From Dipteronia dyeriana (Eukaryota; Streptophyta; Magnoliopsida; Sapindales; Sapindaceae), in the NCBI GenBank assembly GCA_032871835.1, contig CM065297.1, positions 72,589,253 to 72,653,252 on the forward strand: DNA of 64,000 nucleotides. Reading direction: 5' to 3'. The position numbers and the translations under genes are program-made. The notes below the pieces were generated by a model. The model did not search any database. It was given only the letters and a program-made list of their open reading frames with translations, and was not told the origin of the DNA. Numbering within the stretch: the stretch's first letter is position 1; each line of letters starts with the position of its first letter. Shown here one piece after another: positions 11,449 to 22,489 of the stretch.

Positions 11449-12312
11449 CTTTCTCTCATCTACTTCATCTCAACATACTAATGTTCTATATTTTCTCCCA
11501 TAAAAAGCTTCATAAGGAGTCATTTCAATGCTAGCCTGATAACTGTTATTGTAGGCAAATTCTATTAATGATATATGCATATCCCAACTTCCTTTGAAAT
11601 CCATTACACAAGCTCGAAGCAAATCTTTTAACGTCTGAATAATACGTTCTGATTGATCGTCAGTCTGCGGATGAAAAGCAGTACTAAAATGCAGTCTAGT
11701 TCCTAAAACATCCTATAATTTAGGCCAAAATCTAGATGTAAACCGAGGATCTCTATCTGACACTATAGATAATGGTGCACCATGAAGATGAATTATTTCA
11801 TCAACATAAATTCTGGCTAATCTGTCAAGAGTGTAAGTAATACCGATTGATAGAAAATATGCAGACTTTGTAAGTCGATCAACAATCACTCATACACTGT
11901 CATGACCACTCTGACTATGAGGGAGTCCTACCACAAAATCCATGGTAACATGTTCCCATTTCCATTCGGGAATAAGAAGTGGTTGTGAAAGTCCTACTGT
12001 TTTCTGATGTTTGGCCTTAACTTACTGACAAATCAAACATTTAGAGATAAATTATGCTATCTCTCTTTTCATACCTTGCCACCAGTAATGCTCTTTCAAA
12101 GTACAATACAGTTTAGTACTTCCATGATGCATTACATAAGCTGAAGAGTGAGCTTCATCTAAAATTTCATCTTTGAGTTCCTTAATGTTTTATACACAAA
12201 GTCTACTACCTAGAACTAATGTACCATCACTTCTTAATACAAAATCAGCTCGTAGGTTTTTATGCACTTCTTCCTTTAACTTAACTAAATAAGAATCTTG
12301 AGTTTGCAATTC
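11449..12312 (-). pseudogene. Tekay integrase core, interrupted by stops
   Basis: Minus-strand translation shows the catalytic core in one region: PLLIPEWKWEHVTMDFVVGL (first Asp), IVSDRDPRF (second Asp) and FHPQTDDQSERIIQTLKDLL (Glu), followed by EFAYNNSYQ and ASIEMTPYEAFYGR. In-frame stops occur after HSQSGHDSV (about 11890), after FWPKL (about 11713) and near 11469. The catalytic DDE residues are still present, so the damage is from premature stops. It is fused to RNase H upstream and to the chromodomain downstream. Confidence 0.85.
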
Positions 12313-12720
12313 TCATATATGATCAATCAAAATAGGTCTAACCTGAAAAGTAGCCAGTAATGCACCAAAATCATGTGCTTCTAGCTTAACTCTCAACATT
12401 CTTAATTCAACTAATAATGGAAGGTAGATCATCTTCAAATGAGCCATAGAACTAGAAGATTTTCTACTGAGTGCATCTGCCACCACGTTTGCCTTACCAG
12501 GATGATATTCAATCTTACAGTCACAATCTTTAATCAATTCGATCCATCTTCTTTGTCTTAAATTTAGTTCCTTCTGAGTGAACATATATTGTAAGCTTTT
12601 ATGATTTGTATAAATCTGACAAGTGACCCCATATAGGTAGTGCCTCCAAATTTTCAATGCAAACACAACTGCAACAAGCTCTAGATCATGTGTTGGGTAA
12701 TTCTGTTCATGCTTCTTTAA
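12313..12720 (-). pseudogene. Tekay RNase H with altered catalytic Asp
   Basis: Ty3-type RNase [62 protein letters not shown]. The family motif is YTDHKSL; here it reads YTNHKSL, so a metal-binding Asp has become Asn. A stop at about 12720 separates it from RT. The expected link to RT ([10 protein letters not shown]) can still be read at about 12710-12670. Confidence 0.88.
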
Positions 12721-13848
12721 TTATCTTGATGCATAGGCTATCACTTTTCCATGCTGCATCAAAACGCAACCAAAAACATGTTTAGATGCATCACTATAAA
12801 TAATGAATCCATCACTTCCGGCTGGAAGAGTAAGTATTGGAGTAGAAATTAATCTCTCCTTGAGTTCTTGAAAACTCTGTTCACAAGCTTCTGACCATTC
12901 AAACTTCAAATCCTTCTGAGTTAATCTTGTCAATGGTGAAGCTATTTTGGAAATTCCATATACAAATTTTTGATAATAGCTTGCTAAACCCAAGAAACTT
13001 CTAATTTCTGTCACACTAATTGGTCTTTCCCAATTCACTATCGCTTCAACTTTTTGAGGATCAACATAAATACCATCACCAGAAATCACATGGCCTAAAA
13101 ATGTAACTCTTTCGAGCCAGAATTGACACTTGCTAAATTTGGCATAACGTTGATTCTCTCTCAAGACTTGTAGAATAATCTCTAAATGCTCTGCATGCTC
13201 CACCTCCTCCTTAGAGTAAATCAAAATGCCAACAATAAACACAATAACAAATTTATCTAGGTATGGATGAAATACTCTACTCATCAAATCTATGAAAGCT
13301 GCTGGAGCATTGGTTAGTCCAAAAGGCATATCTAGAAATTCATAATGCCCATAACGAGTTCTGAAAGCGGTCTTTGGTACATCACAGTTTCTAATCTTTA
13401 ATTGATGATAACTTGTCCATAAATCTATCTTGGAGAACACCTTTGCTCCCTGAAGTTGATCAAACAAGTCATCAAGACGTGGGAGTGGGTATTTATTACG
13501 CGTCATTGCTTTATTCAATTGTCGGTAATCGATACATAAACGTAGTGTTCCATCTTTCTTCTTAACAAACAAAACTGGCGCTCCCCATGGTGACACACTA
13601 GGTTTAATAAAATTCTTGTTCACCAATTCTTCTAATTGAATCTTCAACTCCTTCAATTCGTTTGGAGCCATTCTATAATGTGGAATAGAAATTGGAGATG
13701 TGCCTGGAACCAAATCTATTACAAACTCAATGTCTCTATCTGATGGTAGTCCATGAAGATCTTCAGGAAATACGTTTATAAATTGTCTTACCACAGATAT
13801 ATCTTCGAACATCACCTCACTATCCCTAGTATCAATTACACAAGCCAA
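12721..13848 (-). pseudogene. Tekay reverse transcriptase with destroyed active site
   Basis: A 375-residue open frame. It has [58 protein letters not shown] and [20 protein letters not shown]. The first catalytic Asp is in SKIDL. The [20 protein letters not shown] block is present. At the active-site box the protein reads [13 protein letters not shown] where chromoviruses have FIDDILIYS: both Asp codons are changed (13230-13237, minus GTTGGC). RT activity is therefore not expected even though the frame is open. The frame continues with [11 protein letters not shown] and [15 protein letters not shown] as in the family. Confidence 0.93.
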
Positions 13849-13988
13849 ATAACCTAAACATTGTTTCCTGTGTAACCGTCTGACAGTAATAGCAGATATA
13901 ACACAAGAAGGAAGAATCCGACATTCACCATAGAAAATAACATCTGACTCTCCTTGGGGTGTAAATTTTACTTCTTTTTGAAAACAAT

Positions 13989-14279
13989 CTACTGTATCAT
14001 GGTGTGTAGCGGAATCAAATCAACGTGTAGCTCACGCTTATCGACTATGACCTTGTTATTTCTGTATATATTCTCAACCGATAAAGATTCACTAGTAGGT
14101 GTAGCCACTATCATACTAGAATCTAATGGTCTTAATTCTATATCCGCATACACCATAAAAGATCGAGATACAAAGGAATGAGTAGATCCAGGATCAATGA
14201 GAACATTACCATCATGACCAAAAATCGTTAACATACCTGAAACGACATCTAGAGTGGTCTCAGTATCTTGTTGAATCAT
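13989..14279 (-). pseudogene. Tekay protease (retropepsin-like)
   Basis: 96-residue open stretch with the aspartic-protease motif VLIDPGSTHSFVS, where chromoviruses usually have DPGSSHSF. It follows the linker AMIQQDTETTLDVVSGML typical of Tekay. A stop and sequence decay at 13849-13988 separate it from RT. The flanking parts of the same polyprotein are clear. Confidence 0.85.
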
Positions 14280-14428
14280 AGCAAAAACTCTTGCTTGATA
14301 CGAGGTCTACTTGACTGGCCTCTCTGTCGGTTACCTCCAACCCCTGTTGCACTAGCTTGGGTTTTCCCTGTACTTGAAGATCCTCCTGCTCGGGATCCCT
14401 TCTGTTTTTGAATCTGACTAGCGCCACC

Positions 14429-15480
14429 TTACACTGGTTGAAAAACTATATTTATTTCTTCATTGCCACTTTGGACTAATTCAGGGCAATCTCTTTTTAA
14501 ATGTCCAGCCTGCCCACATTGATAACAACTTGATATCCCCAAATAACACTCACCATCATTGTACTTCCCACATGTCTGACATAGATGATGCCTACCTCTA
14601 CCTATACTAGCACTCTGTTGATGACTATCCATTGGTTGTTTGACTGATGCTTGGCTAGAACCAGGTCCACGACTCTGTTGATAGTTACTAGGCTAACTTG
14701 AAAAACCATATATTTCCCTAGGCATTTTGCTATAGACCCCTACTAACCAGTTACTGCGCTTTTGTTTCTGTTGTTCAAATCTGTGAGAGTCAATAAGGCT
14801 TCTCTCCACTCTCAATGCAGCTTCAAACATCTTTCCAAACTCAGCATGCCCAGAAGTTGTCACTATTGTCTTGATTTATGATCTAAGCCCATCTTCAAAT
14901 TTTCTACACTTATTTACTTCATCAGCGACTACATATGGAGCAACCCTTAAAAGTTTTGTAAACTTCTTCTCATACTCTTCTACTATCATAGATCCTGCAT
15001 TAGTCTGAAAAATTCAGCTCTTCTCAAATCTTGATAGAAACATGGATAATAACGATCATTAAACTGCTTTTTAAAATCCTCCCAAGTAATTTCTTCAGGA
15101 CTTCTTCGTTGTACTGAGGCCACCCAATCATATGTTTTTTCCTTTAACAAAAATGTTGCAAAAGAGACCTTCTATTCATCTGTACACCTCATAACTTCAA
15201 ATACACATTCCAGTTCTTTCAACCAAGAACTAGCACTATCTAGATCTCTAATTCCATCAAAATTTGTAGCTCCCAACTTACGTGCATGCTCAATAGAATT
15301 CTCTAGCACCCGCGTTTGATACTTAACCATGGCAGTCAAAAGCTCTGCAATTTTATCCATTGGTTCCTCCCTAGGTCCTGGCATATGAGGCTGAACTATA
15401 GATGGGTGAGGGTATGATTCTGCCTCATTTTCATCTTGGTTACCACTCCTCTCACCTAGGTCAGCTACCGATCTCGTTCA
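14429..15480 (-). pseudogene. Tekay gag with zinc knuckle, broken
   Basis: Gag capsid/nucleocapsid remnant. The N-terminal half has DKIAELLTAMVKYQTRVLEN, then NFDGIRDLDSASSWLKELEC (15384-15172). After a stop it continues with FLLKEKTYDWV and EITWEDFKKQFNDRYYP. The C-terminal part (14632-14429) has CQTCGKYNDGECYLG followed by a complete CCHC knuckle, CYQCGQAGHLKRDC. Several stops and shifts lie between. The start codon is uncertain. Confidence 0.82.
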
Positions 15481-15585
15481 TGGGGGGCCAAATCGACACA
15501 TGATGTGGTTACAAAATCAAAGATATGCTTAAATGCATAAAACTAAATGAAAACAATTATTTTGTGGTCTTAGGATCATATATCG

Positions 15586-15600
15586 GCTCTGATACCAAGT
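15586..15600 (-). other. Tekay primer-binding site
   Basis: The minus strand reads ACTTGGTATCAGAGC directly after the LTR end (15601), matching initiator tRNA-Met. Confidence 0.9.
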
Positions 15601-17214
15601 TAACATGACCCACCCCGACTCTTTTCTTGAGTACGAGGGAGGCCCTGTGGGCTGTACTTTTTACTAACATGATAAAAGAATTTCGACTAAAATTCCATAG
15701 AAAATACTTGCTTTTAAACATAAAAAGAATATAAATAAAATATTGGAAAATATTGGAGAGTACAAAATGTACATAATTGTAAGATTTTCATTCATTACAA
15801 AAAATCAGTCAAAATCTCGACCAAACAAAATCTGACCACTTTTTTTTTAAAGTAAAATGACTAGAAATCTAAGTAGGCCAAGTAGGAAATCCGAGAAAGA
15901 AATCCGAGTAGGCCTAGTAGGCAAAACCGAAAATCACAGAGTAAGAAATCCGACCACGTTCCGACCATGCCGACCATGCCGACCATGCCGACCACACATT
16001 TCAAAATATGTACATGAAAATTAAAATGCATGACTCTTATGCTTCTTGATGTCATCGAATGGTCCACCTCAAAACTTCAGAGTCTGCACAACCGATCAGC
16101 TACCTGGAAAAATATTTTTAAAGTAAAAGGATGAGCTCTAACGCCTAGTAAGTGAATGGAAAACTATTAAAAACATAAGTTTTCTTCTGAACAATCTTTT
16201 CAATATGCATCAGATTTAACAGACTATATATTTTATATCTTGTCAAATAATCCCATAAACATAACATAATTGGGTAGTTGAAGATAATATATCTACAATC
16301 ACATTTAATAAACTGATGCACAATTCTTTTCTGATCAAGAACAATATAATTTATAAAATCTTAATCAGTACCAAATTAGTACCCGGGGATATCTTCAATA
16401 CGTAAGCCGAATAACTACGTGCATACGCAGAGTCGGGAATAACTTCTGTCATACACGTGCAGAGTGACTCAATACTCTTTTATCTTCTTTCGTACAAATG
16501 CAGAGCGACTCATCTGACGTACACATGTGTAGAACAACCCTAAAAGCCAACAATAATCATAACTGGGGAAGGGTACATACATTATGCTTTTATGAAATCA
16601 ATCATAATCTCTTCTCAAAACTTTGTAAAAGTAATAGCTAATATTTTGAGTACTAATATAAGCATAAAACATACTTTCATTTCTCTGTATAGTCACCATA
16701 AATCATTAAAATAAATAAAATGCTTAAATGATTTGCAGGCAATTAATTTTAAGCATAACACTGGAAAATTTTGAGTTAAAAACAAAACTGAAAACTTTTT
16801 CACTCACAACTTAGACGTCAAGCTTAATTCGTACCAAGTATGCTAGGTTCCTCTACTTCTTCTTCTTTCCCTAACAATTGCACAAAAACCAAATTAGAAT
16901 CTGTTGAATTCAAGAAGAAATCAACCCAAATCTAAAAATCACATGATACTCCACTGACTTCTTTTCCATTGTCTTTCTTCTCTTTCCTTTCTACTCGATT
17001 CCACTGTTTTTTAACTGATATCATGTTTATCCTCCAATATATATAGGTGTGGATAGACACCACTAAAGTTGTGAGCTAGTTAACTAAGCTCATAGTTGTC
17101 TGTCAACAAAATAGACTATGGTGGCTTACTCACCTGTTGGCTTTTCATTCACATTTATCTTTTATTTTTCTCAAGTTGGGCCTTTTGTTGGGCCTGAATT
17201 GTTTGGGTGTTACA
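15601..17214 (-). repeat. Tekay 5' LTR
   Basis: On the minus strand it runs from TGTAACACCCAAAC (17214) to GGGTCATGTTA (15601). It aligns throughout with 9216-10857. The terminal dinucleotide has decayed from CA to TA. Confidence 0.92.
17037..17046 (-). promoter_or_regulatory. TATA-like box in the Tekay 5' LTR
   Basis: The minus strand reads CCTATATATATTGGAGG here, and the same string is kept in the other LTR near 10676-10690. A plausible core promoter, judged from sequence only. Confidence 0.4.
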
Positions 17215-17219
17215 CAATG
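17215..17219 (+). repeat. Target-site duplication CAATG (right)
   Basis: Matches 9211-9215 and confirms the Tekay boundaries. Confidence 0.9.
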
Positions 17220-18723
17220 CCTAAATGCAAGTGCAAGAAGACATAACTAGATATAGTTATGAGAGTCTAATATCTAGTTATCAAACAAAATTCAATCAAC
17301 AAAAGTTGTCATGAAGCATGGAAAAGAACAATCATTGCAATTAACAAATGCAATCAATTATACCTAAACAATATCTAAATGCAAAGTAAAAAGATTTAGC
17401 TAGAAGGGTAAAATCATCCTAAACACTAGCTATCACAAACAAACATCTCAACTAACAATCAATAACCCAAACATGTTATAATTGCAATTAATCATAAAAG
17501 CATACATTCAATAAGCAATAAATGCTATTCCTAGGTAAACATGGCCTAGTAATGAAGCACCAAGTTCTAGGACATGTAGAGATTACCTAGTCATGAAACA
17601 TATGAAGACCCATGCTTGAAAGATGAAGAATGATGCTAGATGTTCAGGGATTGGGATTTGGTTGAGTAAAAAAGTGTTCTTGGGAGCTTTCTCTCTCTAG
17701 GAGTCAATTTCACTCTCTTGGGGATTCAATTTCAGAGCTCTAGGTCTGATTTGGGAAGAAGATGATATATATAAGGTGTAAAAACGAGTTGCACAAGAAA
17801 AAACATTTTTGTCCAAATAGGTTTTTCGCCCCTAGTTTTGGCCCTTGAGGGGGCAAAAGTTTTGGGAGCAAAAGAGTTGCCACAATTTTCGCTGCTGGTT
17901 TCCCCCCTTGAGGGGGAGAAGAGTTTGGGAGGGAAATCTGCCCTCAGCACTCCAACTTGAAATTCATGCATATCAAAACATGACCAAACGAATTCAAAAC
18001 TTTTTGTATAGCATACCGTTGGAAAGGTAGGGAAGTCTACTTTCTACTCCAATTAACAAAATGTGATTTGGATCACTGTAGAAAATGTTATGGTCAAATG
18101 AGTGAATAAAGGTCAGAAACAGACAACAGAGATGCCCTATTTTTATGGTCAATTTGGAGATTTGAAAACCAGTCCAAACGGTCATGAAATATTATGAATA
18201 ATATAGCATTGGAAAGTTATGGGTGTCTAGTTTGTACAGAAATTTTCAAAACTAATTTTGAAGGAATGCATAAAATGTTATGGTAACAAGACCATACAAA
18301 AGTCAGTTTCGAAAAATACTTAAATCATTGTAAACCATTCTTTCGAAACTATACATAATACTTAAAATAACCAAATAAAATCTAACTCAATGCACACAAT
18401 AATGAATCATATGATTAAAAGAAATGCATGATCATGGAAGCATAAATGAAATCATAGATGCAATAAAAAAATACATGAAGTGCGAGTGTGATTGTGAATG
18501 AATGCACACATGAGCAATGAGAAGCAAGGAATAAATGCATGTCAATACAAATGCATGTTAGTGTGTGTGTGCAACTAAATCTCTTCAAAGAGTTAAACAA
18601 GTGATATAACTTTGAAGCTTGAACTTGATCATGAGCAAAGGCGACCTAAACTCTCCTTACATAATTATCCCTAAATGTGGTTTGTCAATCGAAATAAGCC
18701 AATAAAAAACCGAGGAACTTACA
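17220..18723 (-). repeat. S-a 5' LTR, right piece
   Basis: Resumes the LTR broken at 9215 and ends at CCGAGGAACTTACA (18723), the minus-strand TGTAAGTTCCTCGG start also seen at 4341. It includes a TATA-like 'atatatataagg' (17765-17774) and a GC-rich imperfect repeat cassette at about 17820-17950. Confidence 0.85.
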
Positions 18724-18804
18724 TTTCTTTTAATGAGATTTTTTTAAAAATATACCAAACCCTAATTTTAAGTTTCGCCACGTTTTAAATCAATTTTCCC
18801 AACA
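18724..18804 (+). repeat. T-family LTR end (right piece of a split LTR)
   Basis: Continues 7250-7399 and ends CCCAACA followed by a PBS. It has the 'ataccaaaccctaatttt' block of other T LTR ends. Confidence 0.8.
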
Positions 18805-18822
18805 ATTGGTATCAGATCCTAG
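18805..18822 (+). other. PBS of a deleted T element
   Basis: ATTGGTATCAGATCCTAG, one base off TGGTATCAGAGC, directly after the LTR end. Confidence 0.85.
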
Positions 18823-18883
18823 TTGTACCCTTGATTATTTGATGTATATATATGTTAATATATTTCTTTTATTGTAAATATGC

Positions 18884-18960
18884 ATGTTTTAGAAAGAGTT
18901 GTCACTCTAGGTATTCACATATACATTTATGTGAATACCTAGAGTGACAACTCTTTCTAA

Positions 18961-18965
<5 letters not shown>
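18884..18965 (+). repeat. Perfect 38-bp inverted repeat (hairpin, 6-base loop)
   Basis: The left arm 18884-18921 and right arm 18928-18965 are exact reverse complements; the loop is TACATT. Related T leaders at 23935-23975 and 46066-46100 contain only the left-arm sequence, so the right arm is a new inverted copy. It is followed by an (AT)n run to about 18998. Confidence 0.95.
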
Positions 18966-19000
<35 letters not shown>

Positions 19001-19015
19001 TTATAATTTGATTTT

Positions 19016-19827
19016 TATTGGGATTATGCTCGATAGCAAGAGTATAATAATGTATTTGACAATCTTTTTCGTATTAATAAAGTGATTTCTAGTTTAACAA
19101 ATCTTATAGCATTTATAGTTTAATTATTATAATTGTCAAAAGTAAATAATCATAAGGTCAAAAGACTATGAGAAAAAAAGAATTGTTCATACATCTAGAT
19201 ATGTATGAGGTAGAAACAATTCTTTAGTTAGTCTTGAATAATATTCACAACTTAAGATAAAGGTTGGGCGTCTTTATCTTGTCAAAGTTGTAGATTCTTT
19301 TGCTAGCATTTGAGTGGGATCAAATGTGTTATGATGAGTCTAAAATCATCAAAGTGTGGTGTCTTTGGGTAAAAGAATATAGTGCACTGGGTGCATTGAA
19401 TTGGATCATAGTGAAATAATTTATCTAGAACCGTCAATAGATAAAAGTTTTCACTTGAAGACAATCGGAGAGTCTATCTCAATAAATGATGAACTTATGG
19501 TTGCAAGTGTTATCATTTGAGCTATCAATGAGTACGAATATATAGCATAATCTATCCTCGATAGTTTGGTGGTATTCATATGTTAATCGATAGAGGACTT
19601 CATTTAAAGATATGGACATCATGGCTCCATTTATTAAAAGTGAGTAGAATACCATCTTATGAATATTTTGAGGTATTGGATATTAAATCTTAACGTTAAG
19701 TTTTCAATATTATCTATTGAAACATGGCTTCTGTACAAGTCAAAATATCCAAGTTTAGAATGTGGTCATATGATTAAATATGGTAACTTAAAGAGCTATA
19801 GGCGGTCTTTAAGCTCTTGGCGATTAC
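19016..19827 (+). repeat. T-family LTR, 5' part only
   Basis: Starts TATTGGGATTATGCTCGATAGC and follows the T LTR (compare 21546-22370) up to 'gagctcttggcgattac'-type sequence at about 19826. It then switches abruptly to pol sequence ('aattccacaaaaggtttcac', compare 27162). The LTR end, PBS, gag and integrase are missing. Confidence 0.82.
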
Positions 19828-21471
19828 AATTCCACAAAAGGTTTCACAACCTAACCCAATTGAAAGTTCCGTACCAACACAAGATCAATAATCTATCATA
19901 CCTCGTCATAGTGGGAGGGTTAGTAGACAACCCGAGAGATATATCGGTCTGGAAGAATCTATAGAGAATCTCCCAGACGACGATGATCCCTATACGTACA
20001 AGGAAGCAATGGAAGATGTTGATTGTCGCCATTGGCAAAAGGCAATGCAATCCAAAATTTGATCTATGTTCAAAAACAAAGTCTGGTCTATTATAGACTT
20101 GCATAAAGGGATAAAACCCATCGGGTGCAAGCGGGTATACAAGAGTAAAAAAGGAATGGATGGAAATATGGAAACCTCACAGAAGAAAGGTATCGATTAT
20201 GAAGAAACCTTCCCTCTTGTGGCCATGCTTAAATCCATTCAGATACTCTTATCCATTGTGGCAACTCAAACCTAGAGATTTGGCAATGGAAGTCAAGACA
20301 GCTTTCCTTGATGGAAGTCTTGACGAAAGCATATATACGATGCAACCAGAATTATTCATTGAAAAAGACCAAGAGGAAAGGGTATGCAAGTTGCAAAGAT
20401 CCATATATGGATTGAATCAAGCATCCAGATCCTGGAAAATAAGGTTTGATCAAGTCGTGAAATTTTTTGTTGTTATTCAATATCTTGATGAACCATGTGT
20501 ATACAAAAGGATTAAAGGTGACAAGTTGGTTTTCCTAGTTTGTTACATTGATGATATACTACTCATCGGAAACGATGTAGGTGTATTGACATCAGTAAAA
20601 GAATGGTTAGCAAAACAATTTGATATGATGGACTTATAAGAAGGAAGTTATATTCTTGGTATCCAAGTCATAAGGGTTGGAAAGAATAGAACGATTGCAT
20701 TATCCCAAGCTTCATACAATGATAAAATTTTGTATAGGTTTTCCATGCAAGATTCTAAGAAAGGTATGTTACCTTTCAGACATGGAATCAAACTTTCTAA
20801 GGAACAAGTTCCTAAGAATGAGCATGAAGAACAATCCATGAGCAGGATTCCATATGCATCAACATTTCAAAGTCTCATGTATGCAATGCTCTGTACTAGA
20901 CCAGATATTTGTTTTATTGTGGGCAAAGTTAGCAGGTTTCAATCGAAAGCTGGTCCTGATTACTGGATGACAGTCAAGCAAATTTTCAAGTATCTCAAGG
21001 GAACAAGAGATTATGTGCTTGTATACTCTTGAGGGGATTTAATTCCCGTTAGGTATACAGATTCTGATTTTTCAGTTAGATTCTGACTCTAGGAGATCAA
21101 CATCAAGATTTTTGTTTACTATTGAAGAAGGGTCAGTCATATGGAGGAGTATCATGCAATCTTGTATTGTTGATTCAACCATGGAAGCCGAGTATATTGC
21201 CGTATGCAAGGCAACTAAAAAGGTTGTCTAGCTCCGCCAATTCTCGATTGACTTGGAAGTTGTCCCAGATGCGAATAAACAGATCACTATTTATTATGAC
21301 AGTTGTGGAACAGTGGCTAATTTGAGAGAGCCAAGAAGTCATAAGAGAGGGAAACACATTGAAAGAAAGTATCACCTTCTGATGCAAATTATGCATAGGG
21401 GTGACGTGATAATTCCCAAGATCGCATCAGTAGATAATCTAACGGATCCCTTTACAAAGGCTTTTCCATAA
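19828..21471 (+). pseudogene. T-family copia reverse transcriptase and RNase H remnant
   Basis: Parallels 27160-28814. It has RRW-type linker remnants (DPYTYKEAMEDVDCRHWQKAM), KGIDYEETFPLVAMLKSI, then after a frameshift VKTAFLDGSLDESIYTMQPE and LQRSIYGLNQASRSWKIRFD. The catalytic box is YIDDILLIGND, so both active-site Asp residues survive (about 20548-20560). The frame continues through ILGIQVIRVGKNRTIALSQA, SKKGMLPFRHGIKLSKEQV and RPDICFIVGKVSRFQS to RNase H (STMEAEYIA, EPRSHKRGKHIERKYHLL, DPFTKAFP). The stretch encoding the conserved ARLVAKGYTQ block is deleted (about 20165-20185). Stops lie at about 20053, 20637 and 21030. Confidence 0.88.
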
Positions 21472-21534
21472 AAGTGTTTGGATGGGCATCAATAGAACAT
21501 AGGAATGAGAGATATGACACATTTGCTATTAAGC

Positions 21535-21545
21535 AAGTGGGAGAT
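21535..21545 (+). other. Polypurine tract
   Basis: AAGTGGGAGAT immediately before the LTR start at 21546, identical to the tract at 4757-4767. Confidence 0.9.
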
Positions 21546-22456
21546 TGTTGGGATTATGCTAGATAGCCAGACTATAATAATGTATTTGACAATCTTTACA
21601 TATTAATAAAGTAATTTCAAGTTTAATAAATCTTATAGCATTTATAGTTTAATTAATATAGTTGTCAAAAGTAAATAATCATAAGGTCAAAAGACTATAA
21701 GAAAAAAAGAATTGTTCATACGTCTAGATATGTATGAGGTCGACACAATTCTTTAGTTAGTCTTGAATAATATTCACAACTTAAGATAAAGGTTGGGCGC
21801 CTTTATCTTGTCAAAGTTGTAGATTCTTTTCCTAACATTTAAGTGGGATCAAATGTGTTATAATGAGTCTAAAATCATCAAAGTGTGGTGCCTTTGGGTA
21901 AAAGAATCTAGTGCACTGGGTGCATTGAATTGGATCACAATGAAATACTTTATCTAGAACCGTCAATGGATAAAAGTTTTAACTTGAAGACAATCGGAGA
22001 GTCTATCTCAATCCTGAGATAAATGATAAACTTATTGTTGTAAGTGTTATCATTTAAGTTATCAGTGAGTACTATTATATAGCATAGTCTATTTTTGATA
22101 CTTTGATGGTATTTATTTGTAAATCGATAAAGGACTTCATTTATAGATATGGACATCATGGCTCCGTTTATTAAATGAGAGTAGAATATCATCATATGGA
22201 TATTTTAAGGTATTGGATATTAAATCTTAACGTTAAGTTTTCAATAGTGTCTATTGAAACATGGTTTCAAGACAAGTCAAAATATCCAAGTTCAAAATGT
22301 GGTCATATGAGTAAATATGGTAACTTGGAGAACTATAGGCAGTCTTTGAGCTCTTGCCAATTACTGATATTCTTCACGAGGATACACTTTCTCCATTAAG
22401 ATTGTCTAAGGTATGAGTGAATATTATTAACTTATTCTATCTTTATTTAAGAGTTC

Positions 22457-22489
22457 AATTTTAGTTCTTTAGTGGAATGAACTAAAATT
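22457..22489 (+). repeat. 11-bp inverted repeat in the T LTR
   Basis: Arms AATTTTAGTTC (22457-22467) and GAACTAAAATT (22479-22489). The same stem-loop sequence recurs at about 29795, 41033 and, reversed, 39547-39580. Confidence 0.85.

Larger units (their letters stand above)
9216..17214 (-). mobile_element. Tekay/Del-type Ty3 chromovirus, structurally complete but decayed
   Basis: 8.0 kb element on the minus strand in the order 5' LTR (15601-17214), PBS, gag, protease, RT, RNase H, integrase, chromodomain, 3' LTR (9216-10857), flanked by CAATG on both sides. The order protease-RT-RNase H-integrase defines Ty3/gypsy. The C-terminal chromodomain (EEPIEILDRKEQ...VLWRNHTIEEAT) and the overall polyprotein resemble Tekay/Del chromoviruses, which target heterochromatin. 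The two LTRs are similar in length (1642 and 1614 bp) but visibly diverged. The coding region has stops and lost catalytic residues, so it cannot move by itself. Confidence 0.93.
7400..18723 (-). mobile_element. S-a element reduced to two LTRs, split by a Tekay insertion
   Basis: Reading the minus strand: a 5' LTR (18723 to 8704), a PBS remnant (8703-8695), then directly a truncated 3' LTR (8693 to 7400). All gag-pol has been removed. It is inserted in a T LTR, which continues on both sides (7250-7399 and 18724-18804). The flanking 5 bases are TTTTT and TTTCT, a plausible but weak target duplication in a T-run. The 5' LTR was later split by the Tekay element at 9216-17214. Confidence 0.75.

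Noticed and set aside
18965..18998. AT run as a replication origin or attachment site
   Set aside because: Simple (AT)n tracts occur at the same place in all T leaders and need no such role.
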